Source of the DNA: Ruminococcus sp. UBA4350
GTDB lineage: Bacteria > Bacillota > Clostridia > Oscillospirales > Ruminococcaceae
NCBI GenBank assembly: GCA_002394125.1
Contig: DGSY01000092.1
Location: 1-27,368 of the forward strand
Length of the DNA: 27,368 nucleotides
Reading direction: 5' to 3'
A model generated the notes under the pieces. That model saw only the letters and a list, made by a program, of their open reading frames with translations, did not search any database and was not told the origin of the DNA. The position numbers and the translations under genes were made by a program. Shown one piece after another: positions 20,724 to 27,368 of the stretch. Positions within the stretch are counted from its first letter, which is position 1. Each line of letters begins with the position of its first letter.

Positions 20724-21497
20724 ATGGAAATACCGAAACACCGCAATACGGTCGAGTTTCAGGTGAGCGGCAAATACGCGCTGTTTACGGATGTTCTCAC
20801 GCGGACAGGCGGTGAGCGCTGCACCTATATGATCCCGACTTATGAAGCACTCAAAGGGGTACTGCACAGCGTATACTGGAAGCCGACTCTGATCTGGTAC
20901 ATAGACGCTGTGCGGGTGATGAATCCGATCCGGACGGTTCGCAAGGGCATTCGCCCGATCAAAATGAGCGGCGGCAATGACCTTGCATATTATACCTATC
21001 TGGAGGATGTATGCTATCAGGTACGGGCGCATTTTGAATGGAACCTGAACCGTCCCGAACTGGAATGCGACCGCAATGAGCATAAGCATCACAATATCGC
21101 AAAGCGCATGATCGAACGCGGCGGCAGACGGGATATTTTCCTCGGCACACGGGAATGTCAGGGATATGTGGAACCGTGCGCATTCGGCGAAGGTGAAAGC
21201 GCATATGACGGTACGGGTGAGATCCCGTACAGCCTGATGCTGCACGGCTTTACCTATGCCGATGAAGCGGAGCGTGAGGAAGACCGCGGAATGCTGACAG
21301 TCCGTTTCTGGCAGCCTGTCATGAAAAACGGTGTGATCGAATTTCTTCCGCCGAAGGAATGTACGGTCACGCGGCATATCAAGGAGATGGAGATCAAGCC
21401 GTTCGGACATGAACACGGGAACTTTACCGGTCTGAATGAGCCGGAGCTGGATCTGCTGGGAGGTGATGATTTTGAGCTGGACACAGGAGCTTTATAA
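20724..21497 (+). CDS. cas5c: Cas5c (Cas5d), type I-C crRNA-processing and Cascade subunit
   Basis: In type I-C, which lacks Cas6, Cas5c cuts the repeat just below its hairpin and keeps the 11-nt 5' handle. This 257-residue protein shows the family pattern: TVEFQVSGKYALFTDVLTRT at the start, TYMIPTYEALKGVL (Tyr40 region), and HKHHNIAKRM with Lys121-His122/His123, matching the Tyr-Lys-His active site known for the family. Later come RDIFLGTRECQGYVEPCAFG and GMLTVRFWQPVM. AAAGGAG precedes the ATG. Its end overlaps cas8c by 26 bases. It is the first gene of the operon whose promoter carries the guide target. Confidence 0.95.
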   Translation: MEIPKHRNTVEFQVSGKYALFTDVLTRTGGERCTYMIPTYEALKGVLHSVYWKPTLIWYIDAVRVMNPIRTVRKGIRPIKMSGGNDLAYYTYLEDVCYQVRAHFEWNLNRPELECDRNEHKHHNIAKRMIERGGRRDIFLGTRECQGYVEPCAFGEGESAYDGTGEIPYSLMLHGFTYADEAEREEDRGMLTVRFWQPVMKNGVIEFLPPKECTVTRHIKEMEIKPFGHEHGNFTGLNEPELDLLGGDDFELDTGAL

Positions 21498-23313
21498 AGT
21501 ATATGAACAGCAGTTGGAGCAACAGCGCGACAAGCCGTTCAATGACGGCTCTGTACTCCTGCCGGTCTCGCATTCGACTGCGAATGCGCAGATCGAGGTG
21601 ACGCTGAAGCAGGACGGGAGTTTTGTTTCGGCAAGGGCTTTGACCAAAGAGGAAGGCTTGAATACGATCATTCCCGTTACAGAGGATTCCGGCGGACGCA
21701 CGAGCGGTGTCTGTGCCATGCCGCTTGCAGATAAGCTGATTTATCTTTGCGGGGATTATTCGCAGTACACCGGCAAGGACAATACCAGACACTTTCAGGC
21801 ATATACGGAACAGCTTGCAAAGTGGCATAACAGCGCCTATACACATCCTGCTGTAGATGCAGTTTTTGCGTACATTTCACAGGGAACGCTAATGCACGAT
21901 CTGATCGGTGACCATGTACTGACACTTGATGAAACCACAGGGCGGCTTGCGAAAAAGATCAGTATTGCAGGCATTGCGCAGGAGGATGCGTTTGTGCGTT
22001 TCCGGGTGTTCGGGGATAAGCAGGAAACATGGCTCGATGAATCGCTGTATGACAGCTTTATCCAATGGAACAGCAGCGAAAGCAGCGAAACGGGTCTTTG
22101 CTATGCAACCGGCGAAACTGCACCGATTACCTACAAGCATCCGTCAAAGATCCGGAATACGGGAGATAAGGCCAAGCTGATCTCTGCGAATGATGAAAGC
22201 GGGTTTACTTACCGCGGACGGTTTGCCGACAAAAACGAAGCGATCTCCGTCAGCTACGACTTCTCACAAAAGATGCACAATGCGCTGCGCTGGCTGATTC
22301 AGCGGCAGGGAATCTATCTTGATACAATGACGCTGCTGGTCTGGACAAGCAGTCTCGAAGATACGCCGGATATTATGGGTGCGGCTTGCGATGATGACGA
22401 TGATCCGTATCCGGAGCCGGTCACGCCGGATACTGAACCGCGCTACCGTGATTTTCTGCGCAAGCAAATTTTCGGCACAAAACCGTTTGACATTACATCA
22501 AAGGTCATGCTCATGGGTGTGGATGCTGCAACGACCGGACGGCTTTCGATCGCGATATACGAGGAGCTGGAGCATTCCCGCTTACTGGAGCAGCTGGTGA
22601 AATGGCACAGTGACACATCGGTTATGCGTTACAATCGAAAAGCCAAGAAACAATGTCCGAATTCCTTTGCTGTCCGGGAGATTATCAACTGTGCTTACGG
22701 ACTGGAAAACAGCAAGGGATTTATGGAAGCAAAGCCGGAGATCATCAAGGACAATGTTCTGCGCCTGCTGCCGTGCATCACACAGGGACGCAGACTGCCG
22801 GCAGATATCGTGCAGAATCTTGTAAAAAAGGCATCCAATCCGCTTGCATTTGAACACAGCCGGCGCACTGTACTGGAAACCGCCTGCGGCCTGATCCGCA
22901 AGCAGAATATTGAGCAAAAGAAAGGGGTAACTTCTATGGCTTATGATCCGAATGAGACCGACCGCAGCTATCTGTTTGGCTGTCTGCTTGCAATCGCGGA
23001 CTGGGCTGAACGCACATCCTATGACAAAAGTGAAAGCCAAGACCGCATTACGAATGCGAAGCGTTATTGGAGCAGATTTGCTCAGAGACCGTCAGAAACA
23101 TGGGCATATCTTTATAATAAGCTGATTCCGTATCTTAACAGGCTCCAAAAGAATGATTATCCGTTTTATAAAAAATTCAATGAGATGGTTTCCGATGTTA
23201 CAGCAAAATTTATGCTTGAGGAGTTTTCAGATAACAGTCCGCTTACATCAGCATATCTGCTCGGCTACCATCATTTCAATGCTGAGATCTACAAGAAAAA
23301 AGAGGAGGAATAA
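21472..23313 (+). CDS. cas8c: Cas8c (Csd1), type I-C Cascade large subunit
   Basis: Cas8c recognises the PAM and stabilises the R-loop. The 613-residue protein has the usual Csd1 features: start SWTQELYKVYEQQL, then VLLPVSHSTANAQIEVTL, WHNSAYTHPAVDAVFAYI, SYDFSQKMHNALRWLIQRQG, MTLLVWTSS, and SIAIYEELEHSRLLEQLVKW. The start is put at the TTG at 21472, eight bases after GGAGG and matching the common MSW start; the ATG at 21466 is only two bases from GGAGG. The last 125 codons are very likely also translated alone as Cas11c. The 3' end (after about 23130) is more A+T-rich than the rest. Confidence 0.95.
   Translation: MSWTQELYKVYEQQLEQQRDKPFNDGSVLLPVSHSTANAQIEVTLKQDGSFVSARALTKEEGLNTIIPVTEDSGGRTSGVCAMPLADKLIYLCGDYSQYTGKDNTRHFQAYTEQLAKWHNSAYTHPAVDAVFAYISQGTLMHDLIGDHVLTLDETTGRLAKKISIAGIAQEDAFVRFRVFGDKQETWLDESLYDSFIQWNSSESSETGLCYATGETAPITYKHPSKIRNTGDKAKLISANDESGFTYRGRFADKNEAISVSYDFSQKMHNALRWLIQRQGIYLDTMTLLVWTSSLEDTPDIMGAACDDDDDPYPEPVTPDTEPRYRDFLRKQIFGTKPFDITSKVMLMGVDAATTGRLSIAIYEELEHSRLLEQLVKWHSDTSVMRYNRKAKKQCPNSFAVREIINCAYGLENSKGFMEAKPEIIKDNVLRLLPCITQGRRLPADIVQNLVKKASNPLAFEHSRRTVLETACGLIRKQNIEQKKGVTSMAYDPNETDRSYLFGCLLAIADWAERTSYDKSESQDRITNAKRYWSRFAQRPSETWAYLYNKLIPYLNRLQKNDYPFYKKFNEMVSDVTAKFMLEEFSDNSPLTSAYLLGYHHFNAEIYKKKEEE
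22936..23313 (+). CDS. cas11c: Cas11c, small subunit from an internal start in cas8c
   Basis: Type I-C systems are known to make a small Cascade subunit from an internal start within cas8c. Here AAAGGGG (22921-22927) lies nine bases before an in-frame ATG at 22936 (MAYDPNETDRSYLFGCLLAI). The predicted 125-residue protein is helical (WSRFAQRPSETWAYLYNKLI, then FMLEEFSDNSPLTSAYLLGY), consistent with Cas11. It ends with the cas8c stop. Evidence is the ribosome site, the position and the family precedent. Confidence 0.75.
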   Translation: MAYDPNETDRSYLFGCLLAIADWAERTSYDKSESQDRITNAKRYWSRFAQRPSETWAYLYNKLIPYLNRLQKNDYPFYKKFNEMVSDVTAKFMLEEFSDNSPLTSAYLLGYHHFNAEIYKKKEEE

Positions 23314-23316
23314 ACC

Positions 23317-24189
23317 ATGCTCAGTCACAAAATTGATTTCTCGGTGATCATCACCGCGACGAACGCAAATCCCAACGGCGATCCGCTCAACGGCAACCGT
23401 CCGCGTGAAGCCTTTGACGGCTGCGGCGAGATCTCCGATGTCTGCATCAAGCGCAAGATCCGCAACCGCCTGCAGGATATGGGCGAGAAGATCTTTGTGC
23501 AGTCCGATGACCGCTGCGATGACGGCTGCGGAAGTTTGAAAATCAGAGCTGAAAGCAATAAAGCGGTAAAGGCGCTTGGAAAAAAGCCTAACCGTCAAGA
23601 ATATGCTGACACAGTATGTCGTGAATGGATTGATGTTCGTAGTTTTGGCCAGGTATTTGCATTTTCAGAAGATGACGGAAAAAAGGGTGATGGCATTTCC
23701 ATTCCGATTCGTGGACCGGTTTCTATTCATATTGCGCAAAGTGTATCTCCGGTTGATATTGTTACTTTCAAAATATCATCTTCTGTGAACAATAAAGCAG
23801 ATGTCAATACGCAAGGACTAGATAAAAACCGTTTGGGTGAGAAGCACCGTGTCTCCTTCGGGCTGTATGTGATCCACGGCAGCATCAACTGTCAGCTTGC
23901 GGAGAAAACCGGATTCTCCGATGAAGATGCTGCGAAAATCAAGGAGGCACTCTGCACACTCTTTGAGAATGACGCTTCCTCCGCCAGACCGGAGGGCAGC
24001 ATGGAGGTCTGCCGCGTTTACTGGTGGGAGCATGACTGCAAAACGCCGAAGGTCAGCTCTGCAAAGATTCACCGCGCCTTGCAGATCACGCTGAAGGACG
24101 GCATTTCTGCGCCGCGCTGCTTTGACGATTATGATATTTCGATCCGTGAGATCGACGGCGTGAAGCCGGAGATCATCGACCTGATGTGA
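23317..24189 (+). CDS. cas7c: Cas7c (Csd2), type I-C Cascade backbone
   Basis: Cas7c coats the crRNA guide in several copies. The 290-residue sequence starts with the family hallmark IDFSVIITATNANPNGDPLN followed by GNRPR, then VCIKRKIRNRLQDMG. It continues with VRSFGQVFAF, IPIRGPVSIHIAQSVSPVDI, and ends with RVYWWEHDCKTPKVSS and HRALQITLKDG. It starts three bases after cas8c. The middle of the gene (about 23530-23850) is visibly richer in A+T and uses T/A-ending codons, while both ends use C/G-ending codons. This looks like a recombination mosaic inside an intact frame. The stop overlaps the cas4 start (TGATG). Confidence 0.95.
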   Translation: MLSHKIDFSVIITATNANPNGDPLNGNRPREAFDGCGEISDVCIKRKIRNRLQDMGEKIFVQSDDRCDDGCGSLKIRAESNKAVKALGKKPNRQEYADTVCREWIDVRSFGQVFAFSEDDGKKGDGISIPIRGPVSIHIAQSVSPVDIVTFKISSSVNNKADVNTQGLDKNRLGEKHRVSFGLYVIHGSINCQLAEKTGFSDEDAAKIKEALCTLFENDASSARPEGSMEVCRVYWWEHDCKTPKVSSAKIHRALQITLKDGISAPRCFDDYDISIREIDGVKPEIIDLM

Positions 24190-24851
24190 TGTACCGCGAG
24201 GAAGACTATCTGATGCTTTCCGGCCTGCAGCATTTTGCATTCTGCCGCCGGCAGTGGGCGCTCATTCATATCGAACAGCAATGGGCGGAGAACGAGCGGA
24301 CGGCTGACGGCAGAATCATGCATACAAATGCGCATGACGGCAGCTTTCGGGAAAAGCGCGGCAATGTGATCATCACGCGTGCGATGCAGATCTCCTCCGC
24401 AGAGCTTGGCATTTCCGGCGAATGCGATGTTGTCGAGTTTCACAGGTCAGCGGACGGCATTCAGATCAGCGGTATGGACGGAACCTATCAGGTCATTCCG
24501 GTTGAATATAAGCGCGGAATGCCGAAGGAGGATGAATGCGATGCGCTGCAACTCTGCGCACAGGCAATGTGTCTGGAAGAAATGCTCTGCTGTGAGACCC
24601 CGCAGGCATATTTGTATTACGGAGAAACACGCCGCAGGCTGACAGTTACGCTGGATGCGGCATTGCGCCAGCGGACAAGGGATATGCTCGCAGAAATGCA
24701 TGAGCTGTTCCGGCGGCAGCATACGCCGAAGGTCAGACGCACAAAGGCCTGCAATGCGTGTTCACTGAAAGATATCTGCCTGCCGGTTCTGGAGAAAAAG
24801 CGCAGTGCCGCAGATTATCTTGCCGAAGCACTGAAAGGCGGCGATCTATGA
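24189..24851 (+). CDS. cas4: Cas4, adaptation nuclease
   Basis: Cas4 is a RecB-family iron-sulfur nuclease that trims prespacers and selects PAM-containing ones, working with Cas1-Cas2. In this 220-residue protein are the N-terminal cysteine (LQHFAFCRRQWAL, Cys19) and the C-terminal trio CNACSLKDIC (Cys188, 191, 197) for a 4Fe-4S cluster. The nuclease motifs are also present: SGECDVVEFH, VIPVEYKRG with Glu and Lys, and ALQLCAQAMCLEE. The ATG at 24189 overlaps the cas7c stop; its own stop overlaps the cas1 start. Confidence 0.94.
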   Translation: MYREEDYLMLSGLQHFAFCRRQWALIHIEQQWAENERTADGRIMHTNAHDGSFREKRGNVIITRAMQISSAELGISGECDVVEFHRSADGIQISGMDGTYQVIPVEYKRGMPKEDECDALQLCAQAMCLEEMLCCETPQAYLYYGETRRRLTVTLDAALRQRTRDMLAEMHELFRRQHTPKVRRTKACNACSLKDICLPVLEKKRSAADYLAEALKGGDL

Positions 24852-25879
24852 AAAAACTGCTCAATACACTTTATATTACAACGCCGGACAGATATCTTTC
24901 ACTGGACGGTGAGAATGTCGTGATCTCGGCAGACCGGCAGGAGATCGCGCGTGTTCCGCTGCATAATCTGGAACGCATCATGGCATTCGGATGCAGCGGG
25001 GCAAGTCCGGCGCTCATGGGAAAATGTGTATCCGAATCGCGGGAGCTGGTATTTATGTCGCGCTCCGGCAGATTTCTTGCTCGCGCGGAAGGCGAAGTGA
25101 ACGGGAATGTTCTGCTGCGGCGCACGCAGTACCGCACAGCGGATGATCCGGAAAAAAGTCTGACAATCGCACGGAATATCATTGCGGCAAAGCTGTATAA
25201 TAGCCGTTGGACGCTGGAACGAACGATGCGCGATCATTCCATGCGCATTGATCTGTCACTGTTCACGGAAAAATCGCAGTATTTGCAGAATGCAATTCAA
25301 ACGGCAGTGTCTGCGCCGGATGCGGATACACTGCGCGGCATCGAAGGGGAAGCGGCATCGGTCTATTTTTCCGTATTCGATGACATGATCTTGCAGCAAA
25401 AAGAAGATTTCCGGTTTACGGTCAGAAGCAGGCGGCCGCCGCTTGACCGTGTGAATGCGATGCTTTCCTTTGCATATTCGCTCTGCACGGGAATGTGTAC
25501 CGCTGCGCTGGAAGCGGTCGGGCTGGATCCGTATGTCGGATTTCTGCATACAGACCGCCCCGGCAGACGTTCGCTTGCGCTGGATCTTGTGGAAGAATTC
25601 CGTGCGCTGATGTGTGACCGTTTTGTTCTGACGCTCATCAATAAACGGACGATCGCACCGGAGCATTTCGATCTGCGTGAGGACGGCGCTGTGCTGCTGA
25701 ATGATGACGGCCGCAGGGTGTTCATTACCGCATGGCAGAACCGGAAGGATGATGAGCTGCGGCATCCGTTTCTTGATGAAAAGGTGCAGTGGGGAATGCT
25801 GCCCTATGCACAGGCGCTGCTGCTTGCGCGGTATCTGCGCGGCGATCTGGATGCCTATCCGCCGTTTTTATGGAAGTGA
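24848..25879 (+). CDS. cas1: Cas1, spacer integrase
   Basis: Cas1 inserts new spacers at the leader end of the array together with Cas2. The 343-residue protein begins KKLLNTLYITTPDRYLSLDG, as type I-C Cas1 proteins do. The metal-binding residues lie in LRGIEGEAASVYF (Glu166), YVGFLHTDRPGRRSLALDL (His234) and DLVEEFR (Asp246/Glu249). The start is the ATG overlapping the cas4 stop (ATGA); a longer upstream frame is just cas4 in another frame. It is the only cas1 in the window, although two CRISPR types are present. Confidence 0.96.
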   Translation: MKKLLNTLYITTPDRYLSLDGENVVISADRQEIARVPLHNLERIMAFGCSGASPALMGKCVSESRELVFMSRSGRFLARAEGEVNGNVLLRRTQYRTADDPEKSLTIARNIIAAKLYNSRWTLERTMRDHSMRIDLSLFTEKSQYLQNAIQTAVSAPDADTLRGIEGEAASVYFSVFDDMILQQKEDFRFTVRSRRPPLDRVNAMLSFAYSLCTGMCTAALEAVGLDPYVGFLHTDRPGRRSLALDLVEEFRALMCDRFVLTLINKRTIAPEHFDLREDGAVLLNDDGRRVFITAWQNRKDDELRHPFLDEKVQWGMLPYAQALLLARYLRGDLDAYPPFLWK

Positions 25880-25883
25880 TGAA

Positions 25884-26174
25884 ATGTTTATTCTGATTAC
25901 ATACGATGTAAGCACCGGAGATGCCGCCGGACGGAAACGGCTGCGCAGAGTTGCGAAGCTCTGTGTCAATTACGGCGTGCGCGTGCAGAATTCCGTATTT
26001 GAATGTCAGGCTGATGCAGCGCAGTGGCGTGTGCTGAAGGAAAAGCTGCTGCGGGAAATCGACAGTGAATCTGATTCGCTGCGGTTTTATTATCTGAATG
26101 ATAATCAGCGTGCGAAAGCGGAGCATCACGGCGCAAAGGAGACGATCAAGGTCGATGAACCGCTGATTCTCTAG
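25884..26174 (+). CDS. cas2: Cas2, adaptation subunit
   Basis: Cas2 forms the dimer core of the Cas1-Cas2 integrase. The 96-residue protein has the ferredoxin-like start MFILITYDVSTGDAAGRKRL with the conserved Asp8, then NYGVRVQNSVFEC and a C-terminal DNQRAKAEHHGAKE. It starts four bases after the cas1 stop and ends 161 bases before the first I-C repeat. Confidence 0.95.
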   Translation: MFILITYDVSTGDAAGRKRLRRVAKLCVNYGVRVQNSVFECQADAAQWRVLKEKLLREIDSESDSLRFYYLNDNQRAKAEHHGAKETIKVDEPLIL

Positions 26175-26335
26175 TGCGAGTCATAAGCGCACAGAAAAAT
26201 GCAGGGGGATTCGCACCGTTTTTTGCGGGCGGATCTTCATACGGACCGGTGTTCCCGCCGGAATACAAAACGGAAATTTGTCAAAAATGCGAAAATGACA
26301 GGAGCGATCCTGTTTCTGTTATCAGCATTTTTGCT
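26175..26335 (+). other. Leader of the type I-C array
   Basis: This gene-free stretch joins cas2 to the first repeat. GTGCGA (26175 region) and TCGCAC followed by CGTTTTTT (about 26212-26225) could form a weak terminator after cas2. ACAGGA-GCGA-TCCTGT (about 26299-26314) is a small inverted repeat close to the first repeat and may aid integration. No clear promoter was found; the array may be read from the cas operon or from a weak leader promoter. Confidence 0.5.
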
Positions 26336-27368
26336 GTCGCCCCCTGCACAGGGGGCGTGGATTGAAATCGATCAAGCGTAAGGCTGTCTTAACAAACGTT
26401 GAACGTCGCCCCCTGCACAGGGGGCGTGGATTGAAATACATTATGCATAGGTGGCATTATCTCCGCTATGGTCGCCCCCTGCACAGGGGGCGTGGATTGA
26501 AATAACATAAAATCCCCCTTTCGAGAGCATTATATCGTCGCCCCCTGCACAGGGGGCGTGGATTGAAATAGGTCACAGGAAAAGGACGGGTCAGCCTTAC
26601 TAAGTCGCCCCCTGCACAGGGGGCGTGGATTGAAATAACATAAAATCCCCCTTTCGAGAGCATTATATCAGTCGCCCCCTGCACAGGGGGCGTGGATTGA
26701 AATACAAAACCGATAGTCTTACCCGTGAACTTGATACCCACGTCGCCCCCTGCACAGGGGGCGTGGATTGAAATATTCGTTTCAGACATATCCACATTCA
26801 CAGTAAGGTCGCCCCCTGCACAGGGGGCGTGGATTGAAATTATGTTTGGATAATAAAAAGAGGGCCGGCACGCCTAGTCGCCCCCTGCACAGGGGGCGTG
26901 GATTGAAATGTAGCATAAGCTAAAGCCGCTTTATCATAAGCAGGTCGCCCCCTGCACAGGGGGCGTGGATTGAAATAAGATGCCGTGCGCGGAGATCAAT
27001 CCCCCTGACCGTCGCCCCCTGCACAGGGGGCGTGGATTGAAATATCCGGACGGTATATGGATTTTTTGCGGCGCGCAAGGTCGCCCCCTGCACAGGGGGC
27101 GTGGATTGAAATAAGATATACATGATAATGAGGTTTAACACTACCCGTCGCCCCCTGCACAGGGGGCGTGGATTGAAATTTCTGATAAGGTCAAATTTTC
27201 GTTTATTGGTATTGTCGCCCCCTGCACAGGGGGCGTGGATTGAAATAAGATGCCGTGCGCGGAGATCAATCCCCCTGACCGTCGCCCCCTGCACAGGGGG
27301 CGTGGATTGAAATTTTTTCCTCTTGAAATTGAAGAATTACCGCAAAAAGTCGCCCCCTGCACAGGGGG
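26336..27368 (+). CRISPR. Type I-C CRISPR array (at least 16 repeats, runs off the window)
   Basis: The 33-nt repeat is GT, stem CGCCCCCTG, CA, stem CAGGGGGCG, then TGGATTGAAAT. Repeats start at 26336, 26405, 26471, 26537, 26604, 26671, 26742, 26808, 26877, 26944, 27011, 27080, 27147, 27214, 27281 and 27349 (the last cut by the window edge). Spacers are 33-38 nt. All repeats look identical. Spacers 3 (26504-26536) and 5 (26637-26670) are the same except for one extra terminal A; spacers 10 (26977-27010) and 14 (27247-27280) are identical. The leader end is at cas2. Confidence 0.98.

Noticed and set aside
26174..27362. Open frames on both strands through the I-C array and leader
   Set aside because: Repeats of 33 nt with spacers of multiple-of-three length keep frames open; the peptides (FNPRPLCRGR, STPPVQGAT, SIHAPCAGGD) are repeat translations.

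Overview
The window reads as chromosomal DNA of a Bacillota (Clostridia) bacterium, most like Ruminococcus or another Oscillospiraceae. This is inferred from AGGAGG ribosome sites, many near-consensus TTGACA-N17-TATAAT promoters, a DUF960 gene, tandem WYL regulators and a type III-A plus type I-C CRISPR pairing. No rRNA or tRNA gene was seen.

Layout. (1) 1-5245 is an accessory, mobile-element region. It holds an IS3-family insertion sequence (about 99-1376) and a minus-strand operon of an amidoligase-like enzyme, a 56-residue membrane protein and a class II glutamine amidotransferase cut short at the IS. A DUF960 gene, a MobC-like protein with a short relaxase behind a candidate oriT, and a decayed second relaxase follow. 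(2) 5289-6516 is a glycerate kinase gene with its own promoter and terminator. (3) 6627-8152 carries two overlapping WYL-domain genes, the first probably frameshifted in an A7 run. (4) 8157-17215 is a complete type III-A locus: cas6-cas10-csm2-csm3-csm4-csm5-csm6 on the minus strand, flanked by two plus-strand arrays with the same 33-nt repeat (6 and 10 repeats). Its Cas10 keeps the GGDD cyclase motif but has lost the HD nuclease motif. (5) 17229-18019 is a GC-rich DUF4230 membrane-anchored protein gene. (6) 18064-27368 is a type I-C locus: cas3, then separately promoted cas5c-cas8c(-cas11c)-cas7c-cas4-cas1-cas2 and an array of at least 16 repeats that runs off the window.

How it works together. 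The III-A operon would process crRNA (Cas6), bind and cut target RNA (Csm2-5, Cas10), make cyclic oligoadenylate (Cas10 GGDD) and activate the CARF-HEPN RNase Csm6. The I-C locus supplies DNA interference and the only adaptation genes (cas4-cas1-cas2) in the window.

The most interesting item lies in the cas3-cas5c gap. A minus-strand RNA of about 98 nt (20501-20598) has its own -10 element and intrinsic terminator. It copies the I-C repeat architecture: 5' GT, a hairpin of different sequence, then the exact 11-nt handle. Its following 17 nt match the cas5c promoter perfectly (20685-20701), next to a 5'-TTC PAM. It looks like a crRNA-like guide (CreR type) that turns the I-C Cascade into a repressor of its own operon. 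A second notable item is a pair of near-identical spacers in the two III-A arrays that differ only at positions that are synonymous in a reading frame of the target.
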